Source of the DNA: Amanita rubescens
Taxonomy: Eukaryota; Basidiomycota; Agaricomycetes; Agaricales; Amanitaceae
Direction: 5' to 3'
Assembly (NCBI GenBank): GCA_015039365.1
Contig: WION01000199.1
Location: 1 to 64,000, forward strand
Length of the DNA: 64,000 bases
Position 1 is the stretch's first letter. Every line of letters begins with the position of its first letter. Positions 31,667-42,531 of this stretch are shown piece by piece. The translations under genes were made by a program, and so were the position numbers. Below the pieces are notes generated by a model. It saw nothing but the letters and a program-made list of their open reading frames with translations, did no database searches and was not told where the DNA came from.

Positions 31667-32868
31667 GATTATAGGAAATGAGCCGATCAACACCTTTCAA
31701 ATATTTAGAAGGACAGCTTACCTCTTGCTTAACGAGAAGAGCGAAGGAGCCACAAAGGCGAAATATCATCGATAACGAGGCAAAGCGGTGCTAATAGGAT
31801 GCATTAGCTATGCGAGACAAAGGAAAATCCGAACAACATACCATGGTGCAAGAAATTCCACGTGGTCTAATCGTCTGGGACCAAAGGAAGGAGAGTCGAT
31901 ACCAGTATATTCGGGCGAATGTCTCGCGGGTGGTAGTAGGAATGAGGTGACACCGAGTCCAGGTGATTGTAAGAATGTAGGCGACGCAGAGTCCGACCCA
32001 CGTGAGCGACATCAAGTCCAGCTCGAGACATCAAAGAGAAATAGTGATGATGAGTCTGGTACCGCGGCCAATCAATTGAGTCGCACGTAAAAAAGGAAAC
32101 CGTGAAACAACATACCATGAGAAATCGACCTTCCGGGTCCTGATATTGGTGAAGGACTTGGGGTGATTGTAAGAATGTAGGCGACACTGAGTCCGACCCA
32201 CGCGAGCGACATCAAGTCCAGCTCGAGACGTCAATTTCAAAGAGAAAGTGATGACGAGTCTGGTATCGCGGCCAATCAGTTGATTCGCACGTAAAAAAGG
32301 AAATCGTGAAACAACATACCATGCAAAAAGAAATCGACCTTCCGGGTCCTGATTAGCATTGTTGGCGAAGGACTTGGGGTGATTGTAAGAATGTAGGCGA
32401 CGCGGAGTCCGGCCCACACGAGCGACATCAAGTCCAGCTCGAGATTGAAAGAGAAAAACTCAATGATGTCGGGTCTAATCCAACCTTCCGGGTCCGAAGT
32501 GACGTTTCAGAGTGCCGTGCTTATTAATTAATATTATATAATAATAATGTTTGGGTTAGTTGTGCTGCGCGCGTTGTCAGTGACACGTCTCATCCTCCTC
32601 TCCTCTCTCATCCTCCTCTGCTCTACTCTCTTCTTTATTTCTGCTCATTCTACAGTGCCACGGTTAGAGCTGGACGTTCACGTCGCTCCGAGGGTTGGAC
32701 TTGGTGTCACCTTCTCACGGACTTCCAATCAGACCACGATCAAGATCCCTGCTCCGGAATAGTGGAACTGTTCTCTTTGTCTCGTCGGATCACCATTCCC
32801 GAAACTACCACAAAATAGGTATGTTATCCATATTCGGGGCTCTGTTCTTTTACTAACGTGGAGTAGAC
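31667..32868. repeat. Divergent intergenic region with ~200-bp tandem repeats
   Basis: Separates the transposase (leftward) from passenger gene 1 (rightward), so it should hold both promoters. From about 31961 to 32505 there are 2.6 copies of a 200-217 bp direct repeat, starting at about 31961, 32161 and 32377. Each contains GTGATTGTAAGAATGTAGGCGAC and, later, CCTTCCGGGTCC (cited in part). No coding frame supported. Confidence 0.65.
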
Positions 32869-34952
32869 ATGGCGCCTGTCGATCTATCTGCTCTTGAAAA
32901 AAAACTGCTTCGTAACCGCATTGTTGACGGTAGGTGGTATAATCACTGTTTGCATCATTCTTGCTAAGAAGGCTACAGCCCTGTTAGGACCTTTCGATGG
33001 CCGTGTTGCCGCTCTGTACCCCAATAACCCTGAACTGTACATCTCATCGCCGAATTATGATGCAATATTCTTGCCCCCGGGTCCAGCGTGCAATGTCTAC
33101 GCACGGTATGATGGTCGTTATGGCCACGATGACCACACGCAGTGGCCCCAACCGTTCTCGTCAAAATATCTGCATCTCTGTTGCATTCCGAGAAGCGGTG
33201 ATGGCCAGGAACACTCCGTAATTTGGCAGAACCCAGTTCGAGATGATTTTATACGTTTTAATCGTGACGGGATGGTTATCGAGTTAGGGAAGTGGTCGGA
33301 ACATTGGTTGCAGCAGATGGGAACAAGTTGTAGATGGTTATTCGATGAAGTCACTCGTCGCCGCTCCACAAATCAGTTACTTGATACGCACCCTTTGCTC
33401 CCGCCGTTATTGATCCATTTAGAGCGTGCAATAAATCGCTTGCGTGCCGTAGCGATGAGTTACCGGGAAGCAGTGATGAGTCTTCGACTTACGCAACGAT
33501 TATGGCTCGAGTTGCACGCTTTAATGGACTACGTTCACACATATCTTCCCTTTATGGAGGGCCGCGTCCCTCGTGCTGCGCAAGTCGCACCAGTCATAGG
33601 ATGCTTCGTTCGCCAGGCACATGTTGCGGAACAGCTTTTCGCCGCAGGTATCCCGTATTGGCTCGTACGTGAAGTGCAAACGTTCGATCGCGAAAACATC
33701 CTGATGCTGGATGCCGTAATTCCACCCGAACACCTTGTTCAGCTTGACGAATTTTCTCCTCATACACATTGCATCTACCAGGGCGATTCAAACGATAATC
33801 GATACCGGGCTATCTATAATCATTCCCTTAGGTACTTATGCTGGGCCAATCCTTTCTCTGCGGCACAGCCAAGGGGTATAACGCCTTTTGAGTCCTCTCG
33901 ATCATCGCTTTCTGGTCTATCAAGGCAGGTGACTGGCCGCTCACATACAAAATCAGCGCAACCGTGTAAGTCCGTTGTCCCGGTCAGATGTTAGTTGATC
34001 ATCTGATAAATTAATAGACTCAAAGCGACCTGGTGGGCAATCGTCAGGGCGGAACAAGTTTGAGGTCGTCTCCAGCCCCTACATGCCGCTGTGCCTAGAT
34101 GCATGGCGAAAGGCATTGCTTTTAGCGGGTCAAAATTCAGCAACATGGCCCTTGGAAAAAAAGAAATCTCCAAATGACGGTAGATATGCGTTCCCCGAGC
34201 CGGGACTGTTTTGCTACAGTGACAATCTTGTGCGCCAAAATCGGTATCTTACAGTATGGGATCACCTGCATCTTGCGATTATCAATCGTATGAGTTCAGA
34301 TATGGGTCAAATAGACCTCTTTTCTAGTCAACAATGGCGTACTCTACTCGGCGCCCATCCATCATCTGAAAAAACAAGGACGGAGGCCTTGCGCATCTCC
34401 CTGAATGATCTATTATCAAGCGACGCTGCTGAAGCGGGAGTTGATTTGTCTCGTATTCACGAGGCTTCGGTCAAGCAATACTCTGTCTCAGAAGCACAAA
34501 CAGTCCTTTGGGAACTCTCCGAACTTGGATTTCGCTATGAATTAGTCATGTTAGATCGTCGAGCAATTGAGCCCCGCGTAATTGAGGATCAAAGATACAA
34601 AGATTCCTTGCTGTCTCCTCTCAAACGTGAAACTCATATTCTTCGTTGCTTCCCTTTCGGTCCGTCAGAACCACGCCATCTCGCATACGTCCCCATTAAT
34701 CACGCATCTCGTGGTCTGGCATCTCCCGCCGTTCGGGATCGTTTACCTTACCTCACTGCATTGCGTTATCTCATGGGAGAATGGGATGGATACGAGAAAA
34801 GTGAACTTGGCCGCCTTCAGACTCCCACTCAAAATTCACGCGATAGGGATTTATATTACTACGAGGAATCAATCGCTCAATTTTATGTGCAAATGTTCTT
34901 CCGATTTTTTGGCCGCGCAGCCATAATCCCGATGTACCTAACTCATACTTGA
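32869..34952 (+). CDS. KDZ passenger gene 1, unknown function (660 aa)
   Basis: Three exons: 32869-32929, 32979-33965, 34018-34952, with clean GT-AG introns of 49 and 52 bp; total 661 codons including stop. Starts MAPVDLSALEKKLLRNRIVD. Features: FDGRVAALYPNNPEL, a Trp/His-rich stretch, PVIGCFVRQAHVAEQLFAAG followed by IPYWLVREV, and a C-terminal half ending RFFGRAAIIPMYLTHT. The segment of type GxF..D..VA..LF.AGIPYWLVR is, from my recollection, common in basidiomycete proteins found near KDZ elements; no biochemical function is assigned. No membrane segment or enzyme motif recognised. The gene is intact and reads away from the transposase. Confidence 0.75.
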
Positions 34953-35387
34953 TTTCTCATCACTATGTATCTTTTGAAGACCCGAGAAGACGACTTGTTA
35001 CAGTACGAATACCCTCGCCAGGCACTTTGGTCGGGCCGCAACCGCACGCTTAGCTTTTTTAATGTCTTACGTACATATCTTGATATCATTGTGTTTGGAT
35101 TGCATTGATCGTGGAATGGTAGTCATGAGATCTCTGGTTCGAGTGAAGCCGGCCTTTCATTCATCATCCATTGTCGCTTTGTTCAAACACCTTCCAGCAG
35201 GCATTCGCAAATTCTACTCAGTAGCATGAAGCTGCTGCGCCATGTCTCAACGTATAAAAAGATGAGGTTTCGCCGCTACTTGCATCATTAACAGGAGTCA
35301 CTGAATCTGCCTCTCATGCACATACCCGCCTCTTGAGCTATCCGCGCTTCACGCCAAGCCCCCTATTCCACCGCCAACGCTCTTCCG
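34953..35387. other. Intergenic, no gene seen
   Basis: Between passenger genes 1 and 2, which read in the same direction. A TATA-like CGTATAAAAAG at about 35251-35261 lies 125 bp before the start of passenger 2 and may be its promoter. Confidence 0.45.
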
Positions 35388-36483
35388 ATGGCTGGACAAC
35401 ACCCAGCATTGTCGGGGCCCCTCGTAAACGATATTGCCAACAATGGGCAAATCGATTTGAGAGAGGGCGTTAAAGCCGCATTGTCACAGGAGGCCGAAAG
35501 AGTTGCTGGAACAATGGTGCGCCAGGAGGATTGCTATAGAAATCGTCACAAGCTTTGCAAGCCGTTCGTCTGTCTGGGACTGACGACCCCGGCTAATTTT
35601 GGACGATGGACTCAAGTGGTAAGTTTATCATCCACACGAAGCGCATTCAAAGGCTGATAATGATTTCGACAACAGTGCATGACTTGTCACAACGAGAGAA
35701 CTCGTTTTCTTACCGATAGATTACCGTCCCACCTATGCTTCAATGAGAACGTACAAACACTTCAGAACCGTTGGAAAGAGCTCAAGCCCAAAAGTCCCCC
35801 ATCTATTGCGGTCCATCCTGCGAATACTGGATCCGGTGTCTCCGCTCCCGTGTTCCCGTCATCTTCTTCCCCATCCTATCCACCTTTGTCGTCGCCTCCA
35901 GTTATGACGACTGCTCCTACAACTCCATTGCCTCTCCCATCTTCTCCGATCATGTCGCCACTTTCTTCTCCGTATTTGGCCGCCATCCTCGCCTCTTCGC
36001 CTTTGTTATCCCTTCCGTCACCGGCGGCCATTCTCTCGTCTTCACCTTTGTTGACCCTTCCATCACCTTCAACATCTCCTCCTACATCTTATTCTGTTTT
36101 ATCTCCTGTTATAACTCCAGCTGGGGAACTTCTGGACAACGAAAAGCCTGTTTTCATCATATTCTGGAATCAGGTAAGTCCTAACCTGCGAAACAAGGTA
36201 CAATCACTCAATCAACTTTACTTAGGACGGCGTACAACCGATCATCACAACTGCTTTCCCTCGCATGAACGGCATACTTCAACTCGAAGACTTCAAGATG
36301 CAATTTGGAGCGTTTAACGTAGAGCAGATGAATTCATTGGAAGTTGATTGCGGAGGGATTTGGGACAGCCTGTCGTGGGGCATGGGTATTATTGTTCATC
36401 ACCCGCGTGAGATCTTTTGCTTCCGATACGAAGGGGTCCAGAATACTCCTTTCTTGAATGAGTGTCGTCAATTTCTTCAGTAG
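35388..36483 (+). CDS. KDZ passenger gene 2, unknown function (328 aa)
   Basis: Three exons: 35388-35618, 35676-36173, 36226-36483, with phase 0 introns of 57 and 52 bp and total 329 codons including stop. N-terminal region NGQIDLREGVKAALSQEAER; a CMTCHNERTRF segment at the exon 2 start (CxxC); a long Pro/Ser/Leu low-complexity middle; and a folded-looking C-terminus with VFIIFWNQDGVQPIITTAFP, GGIWDSLSWGMG and IFCFRYEGV. I do not recognise a characterised domain. Intact. Confidence 0.72.
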
Positions 36484-36757
36484 TAGAGGGGTCCTACGTA
36501 ACAATTAGAGGCGCGGGATCGTATTTCTTTGTCTTTCAGAAGTTAATCTAGATGGGATCTGTCAATATCACTGTGCGCACTTTCTTGCCGGTCTGATCAA
36601 TCGGGTCCTGATATCCCCGCTTTTAGCCTAACTTGCATCGGCCCGCGTCATTGACCTTCGACATACCAGGCATCGCTTAAGCAGTGAAAGGCCATTGTCC
36701 ATCGCCATCTATATATTGACATGCAATGCACGACAATGCCACTGTATCTCTCAATCA
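36484..36757. other. Intergenic, no gene seen
   Basis: Short spacer before passenger gene 3. TATA-like CTATATATTG about 36709-36718, roughly 45 bp before the chosen ATG. Confidence 0.4.
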
Positions 36758-39700
36758 ATGCCAACCCCCTTCTCTTCGCTGTCCTCACCGGCTTCCGATG
36801 CACCGGCTTCCGATGCACTGGCTTCAGCGTCTCCGTCTGAAATTCCCCTGCGTCGCTTCAGTAAAGAAGAAGGAGATTTCTTGAAAGGCCTCCTGCCTGC
36901 CTTCAATGAATATCTAAACAAACTCGATGAGAAAGGTACTGGATCACATGGCGTAAAAGGCGTAAAGGGAAAGCAATTAGATTGGATCAAAACTTATGCC
37001 TTGAATCCGTTTATCGAAAAGTTTAACGTGAATGACGAGAATTCTTCGATGTTATTATTGGTAAGAACATGAAATCACAGATGTTAGCCTAGGACTTACA
37101 TACGTATGATTTTAGCAAATAAAGAAATGGTTTTGGAACCACGGGCGTCATGCTCGGAAACCAGAGGTGAAAATTATTCATGTCCCTAGTATGCCAACTA
37201 GACGCCGCACCACCGCCCGTGAACGCTTTGGGAACGCTTTCAACGACGAAATCAATGAAAAGGTAAAAGTCAAACATGAGAAGATCAACGCAACAACGCA
37301 GATGAACCTCCCATTCTACCATGAAATTCTCAACGACATGTACGATAATGCCAACGAGGACACACGGGCAATGTTTGAGGAAGAAGCGAAGACATTTAAC
37401 TCAAAGATTGGTGATCCTCCTGCACAATCGGAAATATATGTGTAAGTGCTTAAAGTTAAACTGATTTTGCGCTCCGTCAGTCTCAAAATAGTCATTGATA
37501 GATCACAGAAAAATATTACAACAAACATCGCGATAGCGCTCAAAAGACTCTGTGGCTGGGACTGGGGTGGACACGGTGACACCGTTTTCTTTGTCCTTGG
37601 GGCATATCGGGACCAGGACTCGGAGATAAACACTTTCAAGTAAGTGTTCACGAGTGCTTTCTTGACATTTAATTGAAGTATGCACAGCTCTACTATATCG
37701 TCGGAAGACCACGTCGAAAGCTTCAAGACGCATATACCCAATATAGAAGCAAGTTTATGGGATCATTTTACAAGCTTTGCGGCAACAGCGTTGCCCAGTA
37801 GGCGTTTATTTTTACTTTTTCAGGCTTATCACGCTGACATGATACACATTAGTCAAGGCCAACGGCACTGGGACAACTGGCGGGCCGTCCACAAGCGATG
37901 ATCCTGCAGAGTCCGATATTCAAATTGATGAAGACATAACGAATATCCCAACCCCTCTGGTGCCGGACAACCTAGACGACGTGGCTACAGTCGCGCTGTA
38001 ACGAGCCAATTCCGGCTACGTTGGAACCGATCTCCGAAACCTTCCGAAGCTCCCCGAAGCACTCCGAGCCTATGCTCGATCCCGGAGGATGATCGTTTGT
38101 GTTCGGATGCATGCACAGGCCTCGGACTCGGCACAGGATTCATCACATGGTCACCTCGTGCCTCCGTAGTATATATACCATTGTGTACATAGTTGTAGTT
38201 AGCGAATTATCACCCCATTACTGCTCCGAGTTCGATTCCTTTCGTTCCCTTCGTTCCTCGGTGCTTCGGACACCTTCCACTCGTTCACCTTCGCATTCGG
38301 CACCCTCTCTGCCTCCGAGGCACCCCCAGGACTGACCTCCGAAGCCCCTTTGGCCGAACGCACTTCCGCATCGGCCTTCTTCTGATCGTTTCAACTGGAG
38401 CCCACCGCGAGGGGCTCTTAGGTCAGTCCGTCGGTCATTCCTTTCACCCAACCGCTGCACAGAAAGCATCGGACAAGTTCCGGTGTCACTTGGAATCTGC
38501 TCCGAGCCACTCCAAGCACTCTGCCGGCCCTCCCATAGCTCAGAGACCATACCCCGCCGACCTTTCTTCAATTATACCCTCCCCGCTCTTTACACTGCAG
38601 TAGCCTTCACCACTCGGCCCCACAGCACTGACACAGCATCAGCCGAACAACGCCCACACGTTCCACTACTCCCGATCCAGCTCCGATCGATCAATAGCTT
38701 TTGTCCCTGAAGCCCCTTGCTTAATCCACCTCGCTTTCCATCAGAACAGCTCGCTTTGCTTCGGCCTGCCAGTAACATCATGACCGAACCAAGACGCCGC
38801 ATGCCCATCCGAACGAACAAGGAGGCACCCTGCTTCCGAGGCACTGCCGCTGGCCTTGAGAGATACCTCGAAGATATCGAGATGATCTGCGAAGATAGAC
38901 AACGCTCCGGAGATGCTGAACTGATCAAATGGGCCGTCTACTACACTGATGAGAAATCTTCCGAGATCTGGAGAGCCGCTCGGGACACCCTATCGGATCC
39001 GAAAACCTGGGACGCGTTTAAGAAAGCGATTTCCGAGATCTACCCCGAGGCACAGCCTGATCGCCGCTGAAACAATCAGAAGAAGGCCGATGCGGAAGTG
39101 CGTTCGGCCAAAGGGGCTTCGGAGGTCAGTCCTGGGGGTGCCTCGGAGGCAGAGAGAGTGCCGAAGACGAAGGTGAACGAGTGGAAGGTGTCCGAAGCAC
39201 CGAGGAACGAAGGGAACGGAAGGAATCGAACTCGGAACGAAGCTGGGGTGATAATTCGCTAAGTACAACTACGTACACAATGGTATATATACTACGGAGG
39301 CACGAGGTGACCATGTGACAATTCCTGCACCGAGTCCGAGGCCTGTGCATGCGTCCAAACACAAACGATCATCCTCCGGGATCGAGCATAGGCTCGGAGT
39401 GCTTCGGGGAGCTTCGGAAGGATTCGGAGATCGGTTCCAACGTAGCCGGAATCGGCTCGTTACACCGCCACACTATTGCAGCACTACACGCCGTTTCCGA
39501 CCGCTTCTCAGCGCAAAATGTCACATCCGAGACAGCCCTTGCTGAGTATCACAGGGAATTTTCCGGAACAGCTCAATACCTCATCGGAAAGCGCCGCATG
39601 ACACGCCGTGAGGCAAGCATCATGTACATGTCCGCATTCCCTCCTGAGCTCCGACCCGATATCACTACTCGGCTCACAATCAAGTACCCGGACGTCCACC

Positions 39701-41558
39701 CCGATGACGGCTATGATCTAAAAGACATGAATAGTGCCGCGCAATTCATTATCAGCTCAAGGTCTGCTATAGCCTTGCTCGCCGCGACCACCCCACAAGC
39801 TCCGACGCTTCCGACGCCTCCGACGCCTATCCCTACTCCCCCCCCGAGCACAGCCTTCACTCCGAGCACAGCTTCCACCCGTCTCCTTAGCGGATGCATT
39901 TTCTGTGGAGATATCAATCATCGGACGGCCTGCTGCCATATCAGGGATGAATACGCAAGGCAAGGGAAGATCAAAATAGTCGACGGACGGATTCAATTTT
40001 TGGACGGCAACGAACCGAATGCATTCCAATACTGCCACTTCGGACAATGGTTCAAAGAACGCATTGATGTATGGCTGCTGAGGTACACACAGCCGACCGC
40101 TCCGAAGCCATTTGTGTCCTCCAACTACTTCCTGGAAGCTCTAGACCACTCCGGAACGCATACCGCCGAGCCTGTCAATACTGAAGCACTGCAAAACGTA
40201 CATACGACTCCGACGCACATACACATTAGCACCCTGCTGAATACAGTCCCTAATCAATCCACACTCCCTAATACCGCCCCCTCCGAACCCTCCAGACCCT
40301 CCGACGCTCCTACCACTACAACGCATGATACCACCGAGACCTCCGAGGCTCCTGATGACCCCACCACTGCTATGCCAATTTCTGCCACCCCGGGAACCCT
40401 CGGCGACCCCATCGCCGAAGTCTTTATCATTTCCGAGCCATCTGGCATCCCGACAGCTGCCATTCCGAGACCTGATCCTGCCGAAATTCCGACCGCTGCC
40501 CTGACCGCCTGCACGATTGAAGAAAGCGAGATGAGAAGAACCCACCCACCACTTCCCTTCTACTTCCTGTCACCATCCGATCTCCCCGTCCTGACCAGGA
40601 GGTCAGTATTAAAAGTACCCAGGAGGTGTAACGAGCCAATTCCGGCTACGTTGGAACCGATCTCCGAAACCTTCCGAAGCTCCCCGAAGCACTCCGAGCC
40701 TATGCTCGATCCCGGAGGATGATCGTTTGTGTTCGGATGCATGCACAGGCCTCGGACTCGGCACAGGATTCATCACATGGTCACCTCGTGCCTCCATAGT
40801 ATATATACCATTGTGTACATAGTTGTAGTTAGCGAATTATCACCCCATTACTGCTCCGAGTTCGATTCCTTTCGTTCCCTTCGTTCCTCGGTGCTTCGGA
40901 CACCTTCCACTCGTTCACCTTCGCATTTGGCACTCTCTCTGCCTCCGAGGCACCCCCAGGACTGACCTCCGAAGCCCCTTTGGCCAAACGCACTTCCGCA
41001 TCGGCCTTCTTCTGATCGTTTCAGCGCGCTCCACATTAGAATTAGTCAACGATGACATATCCGGAACGTCTAACACCGATGATGCAAAATCCTCAAGTCT
41101 CTCGGTATTGGCAAACGACAGGAGCGAGCCTGACCCAAAGATCTCCATCTCATCCTCTACGCCAGTCGATCCTCCCCAGCAACTTAATTTGACTAATGAA
41201 CAATTGGCGGTTGCCATCGCTTTGGCCCTCTCTGCCATGAAGCCCTCCTCCAGCGATGGTCCAGCAATTATCCAGGAACAGCCACCGAATCACGAGCGTG
41301 GTGTAAAAAAGACAGTCGTTAAAGAAGCTCCACCTGAACAATTACCTCCAGTATCGAACCCTGTCAAACGTAAGCGTCAAGAACGTATTCCACTTAATGT
41401 CGAGCCCCCGAGCAAAAAGTCAAAGACTCTGCCGGATCCTGGGAAGCGCGTGTCGGCGAGGTAAGTAACCTCCATTACTATAACCTCCTTCGTCTGGTGA
41501 TACCATAATCAGATTGCACTCCGACGGATACAGCAACAAGCACGTGAACGTCCGATAA
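36758..41558 (+). CDS. KDZ passenger gene 3, interrupted by a gag-only Gypsy (499 aa if joined)
   Basis: Exons 36758-37060, 37116-37441, 37502-37639, 37688-37797, 37853-37996 continued at 41028-41460, and 41513-41558. With the Gypsy and one GCGC copy removed the exons total exactly 1500 nt. Features: FLKGLLPAFNEYLNKLDEKG, IKKWFWNHGRHARKPE, RRTTARERFGNAFNDEINEK, an LNDMYDNANEDTRAMFEEEA helix, CGWDWGGHG with GAYRDQDSEI, an acidic Ser-rich linker and a basic C-terminus with VKRKRQER and PPSKKSK, possible nuclear localisation signals. Function unknown. The pattern suggests a nucleic-acid-associated protein, which is inference only. Disrupted at present. Confidence 0.72.
37997..38393 (+). repeat. 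TR-GAG copy 1, 5' LTR (397 bp)
   Basis: TGTAACGAGCCAATTCCGG to GATCGTTTCA. Differs from 40627-41023 at about four sites, all transitions and three of them in CpG context, with the decayed state in the 3' LTR. Confidence 0.9.
38780..40722 (+). CDS. TR-GAG copy 1 gag, split by a solo LTR
   Basis: Gag starts MTEPRRRMPIRTNKEAP and aligns with the Gypsy gag at 22874. It is broken at 39067 by a 397-bp LTR; removing it with one CCGC gives DRR-HTIAALHAV in frame. It keeps the capsid motifs (EYHREFSGTAQYL, PDITTRLTIKYPDV) and a zinc knuckle CIFCGDINHRTACC, in which the last position is still Cys. Immediately after the gag linker it carries VNTEALQNVHTTPTHIHIS, which matches the start of the autonomous pol (VNNEELPNVHTSTPHIHDI). 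Protease was therefore deleted precisely between gag and pol. The frame runs through the polypurine tract into the 3' LTR and ends at 40722. Confidence 0.82.
39068..39464 (-). repeat. Solo 397-bp LTR inside gag
   Basis: Reverse-oriented LTR of the same family, flanked by CCGC (39064-39067 and 39465-39468). Starts TGAAACAATCAG on +, where the other copies have TGAAACGATCAG (CpG to CpA). The family inserted into its own relative. Confidence 0.9.
40627..41023 (+). repeat. TR-GAG copy 1, 3' LTR (397 bp)
   Basis: Follows the polypurine tract CCCAGGAGG. TATA-like AGTATATATACC. Carries CpG-type transitions relative to the 5' LTR (CTCCATAG, CATTTGGC, GGCCAAAC). Confidence 0.9.
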
Positions 41559-41874
41559 CTTTGTGAGTTTAACGTCTATCGCATCACTGCCTTCAGCTAA
41601 TTAACATCTTCAGACTTCTCTCGTTTAGCAGCCTAAATAGTCTATTTGATACATTGTCTTGGACTATCAGTTTAATACTGGAGTACGAACTAAAATACTT
41701 TTGAAGTCCATCCTAGACATCTACTATGACAGTCGTCTTAGACTAAATAATAGGTCTTAGCCTACTATCGCCAATGGTTTCGTCATCTAATCCTATCGAA
41801 AAATATGGTTCTAGACTAAGACTTTGGTTCCATCATTTGTTGGGTAGTCTGAAGACTACCAAATGATATCACCG
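41559..41874. repeat. KDZ right terminus and subterminal motifs
   Basis: After the stop of passenger gene 3, copies of GTCTTAGACTA, GTCTTAGCCTA, GTCTTGGACTA and TCTAGACTAAGAC occur at about 41650-41825, as at the left end. A short palindrome, GGTAGTCTGAAGACTACC (about 41843-41860), lies next to the border. Ends at 41874, followed by GGGACCT. Confidence 0.6.
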
Positions 41875-41881
41875 GGGACCT

Positions 41882-42531
41882 GATGGTCAAATCGAGCGCT
41901 ACAAGGCCCATCTCGTCGCCCAAGGTTTCTCGCAGGTAGAAGGTATCGACTATAACGAAACTTTCGCACCGGTGACGAAATTCAACTCAATACGACTACT
42001 TCTCGCCCTCTCTGCCCGTTTTGACTGGGAAATTCACCAAATGGACGTCAAGTCTGCTTTTCTGAATGGGGAACTCGAAGAGGAGATCTATATCCGAGTC
42101 CCACCTGGCTACAACGCTGCTCCCGGAACTGTCTGGCGACTCAAAAAGGCTCTTTACGGTCTGAAACAGGCAAGTCGAGAATGGTACCGAAAATTCTCAA
42201 GTGAGCTCGGTGCTCTCGGTTTCACTCGAATTCAAGCCGACCACTGCGTTTTCTACAAGAACGTAAACGGCCACCACATCATAATCGCGGTCTACGTCGA
42301 CGACAACCTTATCATTTCTGACTCACCAGATCTCGTGACGCAAACGAAGAAGGACCTCAGTTCATGCTTCGACATGACGGATCTCGGCGAGGTTCACTGG
42401 ATTCTAAACATGGAAGTCACACGCGACCGACCAAAGCAAACCATTAGGCTATCCCAATCGCAATACATCGAGGATATCCTCGAAAGACATGGAATGGCTG
42501 ACTGCAAACCAGCAGCTACCCCAATGGAGGC
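41882..42531 (+). pseudogene. Copia-H pol: central reverse transcriptase
   Basis: Continues from 17261: DGQIERYKAHLVAQGFSQ, DYNETFAPVTKFNSIRLLLA, MDVKSAFLNGELEEEIYI, LKKALYGLKQASREW, AVYVDDNLI (catalytic YVDD) and DMTDLGEVHWIL. Ends at GAGGC (42527-42531), the left target duplication of the plus Copia-A, and resumes at 52601. Confidence 0.92.

Larger units (their letters stand above)
37997..41023 (+). mobile_element. Gag-only Gypsy derivative (TR-GAG copy 1)
   Basis: 397-bp LTRs (37997-38393, 40627-41023), target duplication GCGC (37993-37996 and 41024-41027), primer-binding site TGGAGCCCACCGCGAGG at 38395, and a single gag-like ORF. About 2.6 kb without its internal solo LTR. It lacks protease, reverse transcriptase, RNase H and integrase, so it would need proteins from an autonomous relative such as 21726-30212. 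Exact frame restoration of passenger gene 3 confirms the 4-bp duplication. Confidence 0.88.
17262..41874. mobile_element. KDZ DNA transposon with three passenger genes
   Basis: Inserted into Copia-H pol between duplicated GGGACCT (17255-17261 and 41875-41881); removing it restores the reverse transcriptase frame (KMGP-DGQIERYK). Contents: left subterminal region with GTCTTAG-type motifs, a 20-bp minisatellite, the KDZ transposase (- strand), a divergent repeat-rich intergenic region, three passenger genes (+ strand), and a right subterminal region with the same motifs. Length is 24.6 kb as found, about 13.1 kb without the two Gypsy inserts. Perfect terminal inverted repeats were not found. 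KDZ (Kyakuja-Dileera-Zisupton) elements are known to be expanded in basidiomycetes and to carry extra genes. Confidence 0.88.

Noticed and set aside
35120..35160. GGTTCGAGT resembling a tRNA B box
   Set aside because: No A box, no acceptor stem pairing and no cloverleaf could be drawn.
37997..41023. Treating this insert as an ordinary 5-bp-duplication Gypsy
   Set aside because: Only a 4-bp duplication (GCGC) restores the frame of passenger gene 3; a 5-bp one would not.
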